DNA from: Alkalihalobacillus pseudalcaliphilus
GTDB taxonomy: Bacteria > Bacillota > Bacilli > Bacillales > Bacillaceae_D
Reading direction: 5' to 3'
Length of the DNA: 19,677 nt
NCBI RefSeq assembly: GCF_028610675.1
Contig: NZ_JAQQWS010000024.1
Location: 1 to 19,677 of the forward strand
Below, piece by piece: positions 1 to 7,152 of this stretch. The position numbers and the translations under genes were made by a program. Below the pieces are notes generated by a model. That model did not search any database and had not been told where the DNA came from. It saw nothing but the letters and a program-made list of their open reading frames with translations. Position 1 is the stretch's first letter; every line of letters begins with the position of its first letter.

Positions 1-24
1 TTTGTTCAGTTTTCAAAGAACTTT
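1..24 (-). other. Start of rRNA operon leader (operon continues beyond left edge)
   Basis: On the minus strand this edge reads AAAGTTCTTTGAAAACTGAA followed by CAAA, the conserved sequence found in Bacillus rRNA leaders and spacers just before mature rRNA. Tandem promoters lie directly upstream (49-77 and 158-187). In B. subtilis an rRNA operon follows bofA in the same orientation. The 16S gene itself is outside the window, so this is a call from context and motif. Confidence 0.7.
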
Positions 25-48
25 TTATCGCTCATTGGCGACTTATCT

Positions 49-77
49 AATATATCATTTTCAGCATTCTGAGTCAA
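49..77 (-). promoter_or_regulatory. rRNA operon promoter P2
   Basis: On the minus strand TTGACT (72-77) is followed after exactly 17 bases by TATATT (49-54), a near-consensus sigma-A promoter. It points left into the rRNA leader and is the promoter closest to the operon, as in the tandem P1/P2 arrangement usual for Bacillus rRNA operons. Confidence 0.75.
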
Positions 78-157
78 CCACTTTTTTTAAAAAGTTTTTA
101 ACCGTTAGCTTCTTAATTAAGAAGGCTTCAAAGGCTGATGTCTTAGCGACGTTTAAT

Positions 158-187
158 AATATATCATAATAAAACATTTTAATGCAA
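158..187 (-). promoter_or_regulatory. rRNA operon promoter P1
   Basis: On the minus strand TTGCAT (182-187), 18 bases, then TATATT (158-163). It lies about 110 bases upstream of P2 in the same direction. The -35 matches the consensus only in TTG. The same TTGCAT -35 recurs at the SRP RNA and tRNA-Ser promoters in this window. A/T tracts sit just upstream, as an UP element would. Confidence 0.55.
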
Positions 188-402
188 TACTTTTTTATAA
201 AAAAGTTGAAATTAATTTAAAAAGACGAGACAAATGCTTCTTCGAGTTAATTTTATGGTCGACTTCTTCTTTCACTCGCTTTATTATTCTTCTACATATC
301 TATATAAGTTGAGCACATGAATGCAAGTTAGTATTTAAAAGCTGCTATAAAAAACTCACATAATCCTCTCCCCAAAACACGAAGTAAGTCTACCTTTTTG
401 CC
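188..402. other. AT-rich intergenic stretch, nothing recognised
   Basis: No reading frame with a ribosome site, no RNA gene and no clear terminator is visible. It separates the rRNA promoters from the structured-repeat copy at 403-555. Confidence 0.5.
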
Positions 403-555
403 CAAAAAGATTCAGTGCACCACACAACCAGCCACCAACAAAAAAAAGAGAGTAATTACTCATCAGGGTTAGTATCCAACATCCAAGTGTTTTTGGACCT
501 TTAGCTAAGTTCGCTTGGCTACTTCACGCATTTGCTTAAAGTTTTGAAAACCGAA
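403..555. repeat. Structured repeat, copy A (decayed)
   Basis: This stretch aligns, in the same orientation, along most of its length with 12676-12830. Shared blocks include CCAAGTGTTTTTGGACC and CGCTTGGCTACTTCACGC. The first hairpin of the element is kept here as AGCTAAG-TTCG-CTTGGCT (503-520), with a T-G pair replacing the C-G pair of the other copy. The second hairpin is degenerate (521-542). The right half of the third stem and the outer closing arm are missing, so this is a truncated copy. It lies between the bofA terminator and the rRNA promoters. Function unknown. Confidence 0.75.
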
Positions 556-602
556 ATGTCAAACTATCTTGAAATGAGCACAACACATAGAGCTTTCATA
601 CC

Positions 603-627
603 AAAAAACCCAGTATATAACTGGGGT
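603..627 (-). terminator. Terminator of the dnaX-bofA operon
   Basis: On the minus strand CCCAG-(7 nt)-CTGGG is followed by six T residues, about 20 bases after the bofA stop codon. It is a short but well-formed intrinsic terminator ending the operon before the rRNA genes. Confidence 0.75.
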
Positions 628-646
628 CTAGGAAAAACAAGTAGAT

Positions 647-910
647 CTACAAAATAAATTGCTTCACAAGTACCAACATCACAACACCTGGGACACCTAA
701 TATTCCAGAAACAGACGCCGTCACACCATTTATCGGGATGTGAAAATTAAAAGAAGAACCTACCACATTAATAAGAAACAATAATAATGCTCCGACAATA
801 AAACGAACCGATAATTGCCCAATAAACCGTAATGGTTTAACAGGTGCCCCTACCAAAAGCAACAATAAAACCAAACCTAAAATAATTCCAATAATCCACC
901 CCGGACTCAT
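647..910 (-). CDS. bofA: BofA, inhibitor of pro-sigma-K processing
   Basis: An 87-residue membrane protein. In sporulating Bacillus, BofA sits in the outer forespore membrane with SpoIVFA and keeps the protease SpoIVFB inactive until the forespore signals, so delaying sigma-K activation (family knowledge). Residues about 4-21 form a first hydrophobic segment, a second spans about 37-52, and the C-terminal region is hydrophobic. Length matches B. subtilis BofA. The ATG is preceded by GAGGTGAG seven to eight bases upstream. It is the last gene of the dnaX-yaaK-recR-yaaL-bofA operon, exactly its place in B. subtilis. Its presence implies a spore former. Confidence 0.93.
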   Translation of the reverse strand: MSPGWIIGIILGLVLLLLLVGAPVKPLRFIGQLSVRFIVGALLLFLINVVGSSFNFHIPINGVTASVSGILGVPGVVMLVLVKQFIL

Positions 911-982
911 AATCTCACCTCAACATTAAGCTCGTCTACTTTTTACTAACATATGATAGAAATAAGAAAAAAAGAACAAACA

Positions 983-1207
983 TTAAAGTCTGTTCTTCCT
1001 CACATTTCGTATACGAGCTTCTCGAAGTAAAAATGAATACAGTGACTCAACCAACCTCATCTGTTTAACCGCATCCTCTGAAGGATCAAAGCTATGTTCT
1101 AAATAATGACGATGATTATCATATTTTTGCTTCATACGGTCAATCGTCTGTAGTAGACGTTCATCCTCACCTTGACGAAGTTTCCCTTTTTTTCGAAACA
1201 ACATCAC
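983..1207 (-). CDS. yaaL: YaaL family protein (DUF2508)
   Basis: A 74-residue charged, soluble, mostly helical protein with no signal peptide, rich in Arg, Lys and Glu. It is recognised by position between recR and bofA and by the pattern of the small YaaL family, whose function is not established. The frame opens with GTG (1207) followed at once by ATG (1204), both served by AAGGTGG. The GTG has the tighter spacing (7 bases); starting at ATG would remove only one residue. The recR stop lies 12 bases upstream, so the two are co-transcribed and probably translationally coupled. Confidence 0.85.
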   Translation of the reverse strand: MMLFRKKGKLRQGEDERLLQTIDRMKQKYDNHRHYLEHSFDPSEDAVKQMRLVESLYSFLLREARIRNVRKNRL

Positions 1208-1219
1208 TTATCGACCACC

Positions 1220-1816
1220 TTACAGCTCTCTTCTACCTTCCATCGCCTTAGATAGCGTCACTTCATCTGCATATTCCAAATCGCCACCTACTGGTAACCC
1301 ATGTGCAATACGTGTAACTTTAATACCAGTTGGTTTCACTAATCTCGAAATATACATAGCCGTCGCCTCTCCTTCAATCGTTGGATTGGTAGCAATGATA
1401 ATCTCTTGAATCTCATCATTCTGTAATCTTTTTAATAACTCAGGTACTTTAATATCTTCTGGACCAATTCCATCCATTGGTGAAATGGCTCCGTGCAGGA
1501 CATGGTATAAGCCGTGATAGTCTTTCATTTTTTCCATAGCAATAACATCCTTAGATTCTTGTACCACACAAATAACTGAACGATCCCTTGCCTTATCTTC
1601 ACAAATTCTGCACGGGTCAATATCTGTAATATGGTGACATTCACTACAATAAGTTAATTGTCTTTTCGCATTCACAAGAGCTTTCGCAAAATCTAAGACA
1701 TCATCTTCCTTCATATCTAACACAAAAAAAGCTAAACGACTTGCTGTTTTCGGTCCAATACCTGGCAACTTCATAAAACCTTCTATTAATTTCGCTATCG
1801 GTTCAGGATATTGCAA
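1220..1816 (-). CDS. recR: Recombination mediator protein RecR
   Basis: RecR works with RecO (and RecF) to load RecA onto SSB-coated single-stranded DNA during gap repair. The 198 residues show the family order: an N-terminal helix-hairpin-helix (LPGIGPKTASRLAF, residues about 17-30), a four-cysteine zinc finger (Cys57, 60, 69, 72), and a Toprim domain from about residue 80 to 175. The start is TTG, seven bases after AGGAGG, and no better ATG is present. Length equals that of B. subtilis RecR. It follows yaaK by 11 bases in the dnaX operon, a near-universal bacterial gene order. Confidence 0.97.
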   Translation of the reverse strand: MQYPEPIAKLIEGFMKLPGIGPKTASRLAFFVLDMKEDDVLDFAKALVNAKRQLTYCSECHHITDIDPCRICEDKARDRSVICVVQESKDVIAMEKMKDYHGLYHVLHGAISPMDGIGPEDIKVPELLKRLQNDEIQEIIIATNPTIEGEATAMYISRLVKPTGIKVTRIAHGLPVGGDLEYADEVTLSKAMEGRREL

Positions 1817-1827
1817 TGTTTATCCTC

Positions 1828-2139
1828 CTAGAACATTCCAGGAATATTCATCCCTTTAGTGAATTTACCCATATCTTGCTCTACTAACTCATCCACTTGC
1901 TTTAACGCTTCATTAGTAGCCGCTAAAATTAAATCTTGTAACATATCAACATCGTCAGGGTCTACAACATCTTCGTTAATTTTTACATCAATAATTCTTT
2001 TATCACCACTTGCGATGACCGTCACCATACCGCCACCTGCTGTAGCTTCAACTGTCTTTTCTTTTAACTCTTCCTGTGCCTTCATCATTTGCTTTTGCAT
2101 TTTCTGCATTTGTTTCATCATATTACCCATGTTTTTCAT
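1828..2139 (-). CDS. yaaK: YbaB/EbfC family nucleoid-associated protein YaaK
   Basis: A small DNA-binding protein forming tweezer-like dimers, encoded between dnaX and recR in most bacteria. The product has a Met- and Gln-rich N-terminal helix, the conserved VEATAGGGMVTV segment, the DPDDVDMLQDLILAATNEAL helix and a Gly-Met-Phe-rich tail. The frame could open at 2148, but that ATG touches the GGAG ribosome site. The ATG at 2139 sits nine bases from it and gives 103 residues, close to B. subtilis YaaK (107), so 2139 is chosen. Exact cellular role is not established. Confidence 0.93.
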   Translation of the reverse strand: MKNMGNMMKQMQKMQKQMMKAQEELKEKTVEATAGGGMVTVIASGDKRIIDVKINEDVVDPDDVDMLQDLILAATNEALKQVDELVEQDMGKFTKGMNIPGMF

Positions 2140-2158
2140 CGTGTTCATCTCCTTTTAT

Positions 2159-3844
2159 TTAATCAATTACCTCAACGATTTCATCGCCAAACATTTTTAA
2201 CGCTTCATCAACGAGTGGATCTGACTGAGCAACCCCTTCATCAGAAGTTTTCTGTCCCTTTAAATAATCCTGCTTCACTTTTTCCCATTGATTGCTTAAT
2301 AATGTGACATAACTATATGAAGTACCAAACTGCTCACTCAGTACACCTTCTAAAAAATCACGGAACTTCGTATCCATCATATCACGGTGCATCTCATTTT
2401 GGAATGCTAACAACAACATCGATTCTGATGCAGCAACAGGCTGACCATCACTTAACCAAGCACCCGCTGGCATGTTCTGTGCTTTGACACGCTCCATCAC
2501 TGTGCCCCATTTACCAACAATTGTTTGTAGACTATTCTTATTCGCTGACTTCAACAATTCCGTTGCCTTTGATATAGACGCACGTGTTTGAGGTGGTGGC
2601 TTACGAACCTTCCTTTGCTTGTTTGGCGCAGCCTCTGCTACTGGTGTTACCACTCCACTTTGTAATTTTTTCAAAGCTTGTTCAAGCTCTTTAACCTTTG
2701 CATTTAATGGAGAAGACTGTGATTCAGCTGAAGTCTCTAGTTGAACACGAGCAGCTGCTTCATTCAAGTTAATCAACTTAATGAGCGACATTTCTAGAAA
2801 TACTTTTGAATGAATAGACCATTTCATTTCTTGTTGACTTGAATTCAAAACTTCTATCGCTTCATACAAGTAGTTTAGGGATAACTGTTCGACCATCTGC
2901 TTGAAACGGTCATCAACCTTCGCTCTTTCTAATAAATGCTCAACCTTTGGAGCTGTTTTAAATAATAATAGATCACGGAAAAAGTAGATCAGATCCTCCA
3001 TTAGCCTATGCGGATCTTTTCCATCCTGCAGAAGTTGTTGCAGAAGATTTAATGCCTGCGCCGTTTCTTTTTCTTTAATAGCTGCAACTAGATCAGCTAA
3101 AACTCTTTCAGATACAGCACCCGTTATTAGTAAAACATCATCGACCTCAAGTTTCTCTTCTGCAAAAGAAATCGCCTGGTCTAACAAACTTAATGCATCT
3201 CTCATCCCACCATCAGCCGCTCTAGCAATTAACATTAAAGCATCCTGTTCAGCCTCAACATGATCATGGTCTAAAATTTCTTCCATACGACCAACGATCG
3301 CTTCATGCGTGATCCTCTTAAAATCAAAGCGTTGACATCTTGATAAAATCGTCAACGGGATTTTATGAGGTTCCGTTGTCGCTAAAATAAAAATTACATG
3401 CGCAGGAGGTTCTTCCAGTGTTTTCAATAAAGCATTAAAGGCTCCCGTAGAAAGCATATGAACCTCATCAATTATATACACTTTATAACGCACTTCATTA
3501 GGTGCGAATTTTACTTTATCACGAATATCGCGAATCTCATCGACCCCATTATTGGATGCCGCATCAATCTCAATTACATCAACAATTGAACCATCCGTAA
3601 TTCCTTTACAGGCACGACATTCATTACACGGCTCTGCCACCGGTGCTTGCTCACAATTAATTGCTTTAGATATAATTTTTGCTGCACTTGTTTTCCCAGT
3701 TCCTCTTGGCCCTGAAAATAAATAGGCATGAGCAAACCGATTATGTACAAGGGCGTTTTGTAATGTTTTCGTGATATGGGTCTGTCCAACAACATCCTTC
3801 AATAGCTGCGGTCGCCAGACTCGATATAAAGCTTGATAGCTCAT
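2159..3844 (-). CDS. dnaX: DNA polymerase III clamp-loader subunit tau (DnaX)
   Basis: DnaX is the ATPase core of the clamp loader that places the beta clamp on DNA and links polymerase to helicase. Visible in order: Walker A GPRGTGKT (45-52), zinc cysteines 64, 73, 76 and 79, Walker B IIDEVH (124-129), sensor-1 ATTE (155-158), the SRC arginine finger (168-170), helical lid and collar domains, then a variable C-terminal tau region. The start chosen gives 561 residues, near B. subtilis DnaX (563). A longer frame begins at 3865, but the GGAAGGAGGGG site is seven bases before the 3844 ATG. I saw no clear slippery A-run plus hairpin of the kind E. coli uses to make gamma, but did not search exhaustively. 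First gene of its operon. Confidence 0.97.
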   Translation of the reverse strand: MSYQALYRVWRPQLLKDVVGQTHITKTLQNALVHNRFAHAYLFSGPRGTGKTSAAKIISKAINCEQAPVAEPCNECRACKGITDGSIVDVIEIDAASNNGVDEIRDIRDKVKFAPNEVRYKVYIIDEVHMLSTGAFNALLKTLEEPPAHVIFILATTEPHKIPLTILSRCQRFDFKRITHEAIVGRMEEILDHDHVEAEQDALMLIARAADGGMRDALSLLDQAISFAEEKLEVDDVLLITGAVSERVLADLVAAIKEKETAQALNLLQQLLQDGKDPHRLMEDLIYFFRDLLLFKTAPKVEHLLERAKVDDRFKQMVEQLSLNYLYEAIEVLNSSQQEMKWSIHSKVFLEMSLIKLINLNEAAARVQLETSAESQSSPLNAKVKELEQALKKLQSGVVTPVAEAAPNKQRKVRKPPPQTRASISKATELLKSANKNSLQTIVGKWGTVMERVKAQNMPAGAWLSDGQPVAASESMLLLAFQNEMHRDMMDTKFRDFLEGVLSEQFGTSYSYVTLLSNQWEKVKQDYLKGQKTSDEGVAQSDPLVDEALKMFGDEIVEVID

Positions 3845-3881
3845 ACATTCCCCTCCTTCCCACACTCATTTCTCTACTATT

Positions 3882-3910
3882 ATTATATCCTTGAAAGCAC
3901 CACAATTCAA
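3882..3910 (-). promoter_or_regulatory. Sigma-A promoter of the dnaX operon
   Basis: On the minus strand TTGAAT (3905-3910), 17 bases, then TATAAT (3882-3887), a perfect -10. Transcription would start near 3875, leaving a leader of about 30 bases before the dnaX ATG. Confidence 0.75.
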
Positions 3911-4006
3911 AAACAAATAAAAGACTTCTGTCAATGAGCTGGACTTCATAAGTGGCGTAAACGATTGACCCTCTCAGCCCTTCTATTCAATTCGTTTCTT
4001 TATGCG

Positions 4007-4039
4007 AAAAAAGAACACAGCTTATCACTGCGTTCTTTT
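4007..4039 (-). terminator. Terminator of the SRP RNA gene
   Basis: On the minus strand a 12-bp stem (4009-4020 with 4028-4039; one G-U pair) with a 7-nt loop is followed by a run of six T. It lies about 20 bases after the 3' end of the SRP RNA. Confidence 0.85.
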
Positions 4040-4058
4040 CTCTTATATAAAATTTGAT

Positions 4059-4330
4059 ACCGTGCACCTTTTCTCGATAGTACCACCCTAAGCGTTACCT
4101 AAGTAGTTAGCTCAGCCCAGGCGACTCTGCGGCACACGGAAGGATTCACTTACTGCTGCTTCCTTCCGGACCTGACAGGGTTCATGAGTTTCCGTTGCGC
4201 AGAACCCAAACGTCAACACCACTTGCTTAGGTCAGACCAAACGATGGTAAAACCTCAAAAAGGAATTCAACCTCGCTATAGCGGATTGCGAGTACAGGGC
4301 ACCGCTACCTCCCCGTCTAGCACGGCAAAT
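4059..4330 (-). ncRNA. ffs: Signal recognition particle RNA (large, Bacillus-type scRNA)
   Basis: The RNA scaffold of the signal recognition particle, which with Ffh targets membrane and secreted proteins. The minus strand carries the conserved domain IV hairpin GTCAGGTCCGGAAGGAAGCA, the Alu-domain motifs GGGGAGGTAGCGGTGCCCTG near the 5' end, GTGGTGTTGACGTTTGGGT in the middle, and the 3' end GGTGCACGGT. At about 270 nt it is the long form with an Alu domain typical of Bacillus, not the 114-nt E. coli form. The ends are set by analogy to the B. subtilis RNA and may shift a few bases. It lies between tadA and dnaX as in B. subtilis. Confidence 0.97.
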
Positions 4331-4371
4331 TGAATAACATATTCATAGCGTCTTAAAGCGACGCATAATTT

Positions 4372-4400
4372 AGTATAGTGGTTTTTATAAAAAAATGCAA
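4372..4400 (-). promoter_or_regulatory. Promoter of the SRP RNA gene
   Basis: On the minus strand TTGCAT (4395-4400), 17 bases, then TATACT (4372-4377). Predicted start near 4365, so the precursor would carry about 35 extra 5' bases that are removed during maturation. Confidence 0.7.
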
Positions 4401-4437
4401 GGGGTACGAGTTTCTTCTATATTAATAGATGCCTACC

Positions 4438-4926
4438 TTACTCATTTTTGCTTAATCCCTTTAACGCTTTTTTCTTTTTCCTTAATTCCTGAAAGAAATG
4501 GGATAAGCGACTTCCACACTCCTCCTGCAAACAACCAGCTACGACGTCTGTTTGATGGTTAAAACGTTGATCCTGTAACAAATTCATTAAACTACCGGCA
4601 CAGCCTGCCTTTTGATCAGCAGCACCGTAAACAACTTTATCCAATCGAGCTTGAATTATAGCACCCGCACACATTGGGCAAGGCTCTAACGTCACATACA
4701 ACGTGCAGCCGGTTAAGCGCCATGCGCTCAATTGCTTACAAGCCTCTTCAATAGCTATCAATTCAGCATGTGCGGTTGCCTGCGCATCGACTTCACGACG
4801 ATTATAACCAGTCGAAATAAGCTCGTTATTTTTGACAATCACAGCTCCAATTGGTACCTCTCCTAATTGCTCTGCTTTCGCCGCCTCTTCTAATGCTAAT
4901 TTCATCCATTTTACATCATCACCCAT
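4438..4926 (-). CDS. tadA: tRNA-specific adenosine deaminase TadA
   Basis: Deaminates adenosine 34 to inosine in tRNA-Arg(ACG), widening codon reading. It has the zinc deaminase signature HAE (His53, catalytic Glu55) and PCPMCAG with zinc ligands Cys83 and Cys86, and the family C-terminus FFQELRKKKK. The frame extends to an ATG at 4947, but a TATAAT at 4951-4956 would start transcription almost on that codon. The ATG at 4926 has AAGG eight bases upstream and yields 162 residues, against about 161 in B. subtilis. It sits between the SRP RNA and tRNA-Ser genes and is probably transcribed alone. Confidence 0.95.
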   Translation of the reverse strand: MGDDVKWMKLALEEAAKAEQLGEVPIGAVIVKNNELISTGYNRREVDAQATAHAELIAIEEACKQLSAWRLTGCTLYVTLEPCPMCAGAIIQARLDKVVYGAADQKAGCAGSLMNLLQDQRFNHQTDVVAGCLQEECGSRLSHFFQELRKKKKALKGLSKNE

Positions 4927-4950
4927 AACTAACACCTTACTTTTCATTCT

Positions 4951-4956
4951 ATTATA
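4951..4956 (-). promoter_or_regulatory. Candidate -10 box for tadA
   Basis: A perfect TATAAT on the minus strand, 24 bases before the chosen tadA start codon. No good -35 lies at 16-18 bases: TATTGG is at 17, and TTGGTT only at 15, inside the preceding tRNA terminator. It is a plausible but unproven start site. Confidence 0.4.
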
Positions 4957-4975
4957 CCTTCATTGTACAAAAACC

Positions 4976-5007
4976 AATAAAAAAACACCACCTACTAGGC
5001 AGTGTTG
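4976..5007 (-). terminator. Terminator of tRNA-Ser
   Basis: On the minus strand AACACTGCC, a short loop, then GGTGGTGTT forms a 9-bp stem with two G-U pairs, followed by seven T. It begins about 15 bases after the tRNA 3' end. Confidence 0.8.
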
Positions 5008-5019
5008 AATGTCATATTA

Positions 5020-5112
5020 TGGCGGAGGAAGAGGGATTCGAACCCCCGCGCGGTTTAACCCGCCTGTCGGTTTTCAAGACCGATCCCTTCAGCCGGACTT
5101 GGGTATTCCTCC
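5020..5112 (-). tRNA. tRNA-Ser (anticodon UGA)
   Basis: A 93-nt class II tRNA with CCA encoded. Acceptor stem GGAGGAA pairs with TTCCTCC, discriminator G. The anticodon stem-loop reads GGTCTTGAAAACC, giving anticodon UGA, which reads UCA. The long variable arm (about CAGGCGGGTTAAACCGCGC) and the T arm GGGGGTTCGAATCCC are the serine pattern. In B. subtilis tRNA-Ser is also adjacent to tadA and the SRP RNA gene. Confidence 0.97.
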
Positions 5113-5132
5113 GTAATTTGTTGACAAGGAAT

Positions 5133-5161
5133 ATAGTATCATGATTGAAAAAGTAATGCAA
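5133..5161 (-). promoter_or_regulatory. Promoter of tRNA-Ser
   Basis: On the minus strand TTGCAT (5156-5161), 17 bases, TACTAT (5133-5138). The predicted start is about 15 bases upstream of the mature tRNA 5' end. Confidence 0.7.
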
Positions 5162-5202
5162 GATTTTTCTAGTATTTTTTTATTAAGGGACTAAATCCAA
5201 AT

Positions 5203-5232
5203 AAAAGCTCCAGAGGTATATCCCTCTGAAGC
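5203..5232 (-). terminator. Terminator of the binding-protein gene
   Basis: On the minus strand GCTTCAGAGG-(6 nt)-CCTCTGGAGC, a 10-bp stem with one G-U pair, followed by TTTTAT. It is 13 bases after the stop codon of the gene at 5245-6840. Confidence 0.88.
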
Positions 5233-5244
5233 CACTTTTTCAAA

Positions 5245-6840
5245 CTAGTTAATCGTTACTTCATTTAATAATAAAATATCTGTTGGTGTTTGCAGCAACC
5301 CTTGTACTTCACTACGATGAGATAATAAATACTCTTGGTGATGTACATAAATCATCGGTGCTTCTTCTACAAGAATTTCCTGCGCACGCTCATATAATTC
5401 GATACGCTCTTGCTCATCGGAGCTACGACGCGCTTGTTCTAATAATTCATCTAATTCATCGTTAGCAATGAATGTACGGTTACCAGGTGCCCCGTGTTGA
5501 CTTGAATGGAATAAAGCATACATGCTATAATCCGCATCACCTGTAACGGTTGACCAACCTAATACAAACATATCATGCTCGCCGTTTGTTGTTTGAGATA
5601 AATAAGCGCCCCACTCACGTTGAACAATTTCAACGTCAATACCAATTTCTTTTAATTGTGCTTGTACATTAATAGCCGCATCGTAACGCTCAGGGCTATC
5701 ATTTGTCCAAATTGTAGTCGAGAAACCATTTTCGTAACCAGCTTCTGCTAATAATTCCTTAGCACGGTCCACGTTATACTCAAGACCTTCTACGTTATCA
5801 CTATAACCAAAGACAGAAGGTGGAACCGGACTAATCGCAGGGATCCCCGCACCTTCATAAATACCATAAATAATATCATCTTTATTAATAGCCATCGAGA
5901 TCGCTTGACGGACTCTCACATCATCAAATGGCTCTTTATCCATATTAAACCCAAAATAAGATAATGATACGGATGGTGTACGAATAAGTTCTAATTCCGG
6001 AGTTGCTTCCACTTCTCCAATATTAGACGGGCTAATTGGATGCGAAATATGTGAGCTTCCTGTACGTAAATTCGCTACACGAGTGGCAGCCTCTGAAATA
6101 ACACGGAATTTGACACCGTCTAATTTCGCTTTTTCACCCCAGTAATCTTCATTACGAGTTAAATTAAGTTCCTCACCAGGTGTCCAGTTTTCAAACTTAA
6201 AATAACCTGTACCGATTGGGCCTTCGTTAATCACTGCACCATAATCTCTTCCATTATTTTCAACAGCATCATAATCAGCTTGGATTAACTCTGCTGACAT
6301 CATGCTACCACCATTATGTGCTAAGTTTGCTGCTAGTGGTGCATAAGGATATTCCGTAATAAATTCAACGGTATATTCATCAAGAATATTGATTTCAGTA
6401 ATCATATTATACAAGAAAGCACGAGGTGACCCAATATCAGAATCTAAAACACGATCTAAATTCGCTTTTACAACATCCGCATTAAAGTCTGAGCCATCGT
6501 GGAATTTAACACCTTCACGTAAAGAGAACTCCCAACGAGTTGGATCTTCTTCATCTTGAAACCACTCAGTTGCTAATCCTGGTTGAAGATTCATCTCCAT
6601 ATCCTGAACAACTAATGTTTCATAGATATTATAGTATACATTCGCTGAAGTCGCGTCGTTAGAACCGTGTGGGTCCATCGATACAGCATCAGACATTTCA
6701 TCAATAATAAGTATTCCTCCCTCAGCACCTGTTCCAGTACTAGAATCAGAATCATTGTTTCCTGATCCACAAGCTACTAAAGCAATACTAAGAAATGAAA
6801 TAAGTATAAAGAATATAATAGAATTTTTTGACATTTTCAC
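5245..6840 (-). CDS. ABC transporter substrate-binding lipoprotein, family 5 (oligopeptide/dipeptide type)
   Basis: The extracellular receptor that captures the substrate and delivers it to the permeases encoded divergently on the other strand. It has an N-terminal lipoprotein signal ending in the lipobox LVAC with lipidated Cys24, a Ser/Asp/Gly-rich linker, then the long family 5 solute-binding domain, recognisable from WEFSLREGVKFHDG and the VRQAISMAINKDDI segment. The longest frame starts at 6870, but the GGAGG site best serves GTG at 6840 (10 bases), giving 531 residues; an ATG at 6834 is the alternative. The mature protein is strongly acidic. The real cargo (peptide, glutathione, nickel complex or sugar) cannot be read from sequence. 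It has its own promoter and terminator, so it is likely made in excess of the membrane parts. Confidence 0.92.
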   Translation of the reverse strand: MKMSKNSIIFFILISFLSIALVACGSGNNDSDSSTGTGAEGGILIIDEMSDAVSMDPHGSNDATSANVYYNIYETLVVQDMEMNLQPGLATEWFQDEEDPTRWEFSLREGVKFHDGSDFNADVVKANLDRVLDSDIGSPRAFLYNMITEINILDEYTVEFITEYPYAPLAANLAHNGGSMMSAELIQADYDAVENNGRDYGAVINEGPIGTGYFKFENWTPGEELNLTRNEDYWGEKAKLDGVKFRVISEAATRVANLRTGSSHISHPISPSNIGEVEATPELELIRTPSVSLSYFGFNMDKEPFDDVRVRQAISMAINKDDIIYGIYEGAGIPAISPVPPSVFGYSDNVEGLEYNVDRAKELLAEAGYENGFSTTIWTNDSPERYDAAINVQAQLKEIGIDVEIVQREWGAYLSQTTNGEHDMFVLGWSTVTGDADYSMYALFHSSQHGAPGNRTFIANDELDELLEQARRSSDEQERIELYERAQEILVEEAPMIYVHHQEYLLSHRSEVQGLLQTPTDILLLNEVTIN

Positions 6841-6892
6841 TTCTACTTTCCCTCCAATGTTCTTTTGCAATTTTCTTTAAAATTACAATATC

Positions 6893-6921
6893 AATATAAC
6901 TTATTAATGACCTTTTTACAA
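6893..6921 (-). promoter_or_regulatory. Promoter of the binding-protein gene
   Basis: On the minus strand TTGTAA (6916-6921), 17 bases, TATATT (6893-6898). Predicted leader about 45 bases. It is the only well-spaced pair I find upstream of the gene. Confidence 0.6.
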
Positions 6922-6944
6922 GTTTTTATGAATAAAATAATTAA

Positions 6945-7022
6945 TTGAATAATCAATAAAAACTAATTGTAAATACTGTTAAATTAAGGATATATCGATA
7001 TATTTATAATTTGATTATTCAA
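6945..7022. promoter_or_regulatory. Candidate operator pair between divergent promoters
   Basis: TTGAATAATCAA (6945-6956) and its exact reverse complement TTGATTATTCAA (7011-7022) are placed 66 bases centre to centre between the two divergent promoters. Each is itself a TTGA-N4-TCAA dyad. A separate perfect palindrome, ATATATCGATATAT (6990-7003), lies between them. No regulator gene is nearby. The region is very AT-rich, so chance is a real alternative. Confidence 0.35.
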
Positions 7023-7076
7023 ATGAATAGATATTTTCCCAAGATTTTTTTATTTTTTTAATATTATTTATCATGC

Positions 7077-7082
7077 TATAAT
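7077..7082 (+). promoter_or_regulatory. Extended -10 promoter of the permease-ATPase operon
   Basis: TGC followed by a perfect TATAAT forms an extended -10. The -35 position is only a T-tract (7054-7059). An extended -10 often compensates for a weak -35. The leader would be about 65 bases and ends with AAAGGATG before the ATG at 7153. Confidence 0.55.
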
Positions 7083-7152
7083 CATTCGGTATATACGCAA
7101 AAAGATATTGTTGAAAAAGTTTCAATTTTTAATAAGAAAGGATGAATAACAT

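Noticed and set aside
110..125. Palindrome CTTCTTAATTAAGAAG between the rRNA promoters
   Set aside because: A short AT-rich dyad without a T tract or partner; it may be a leader hairpin, but nothing supports a specific role.
1859..2200. 113-codon frame antisense to yaaK
   Set aside because: A mirror of the coding strand of yaaK (Ser/Thr/Ile/Cys-rich), with no ribosome site; the yaaK family match is certain.
2159..3844. Programmed frameshift in dnaX making a gamma subunit
   Set aside because: I saw no clear slippery A-run followed by a hairpin in the expected region, and Bacillus DnaX is not known to need one.
6945..7022. FNR/CRP-type boxes in the importer control region
   Set aside because: The half-sites TTGA/TCAA are separated by four bases, not the six between them in TTGAT-N4-ATCAA, so the FNR consensus does not fit.
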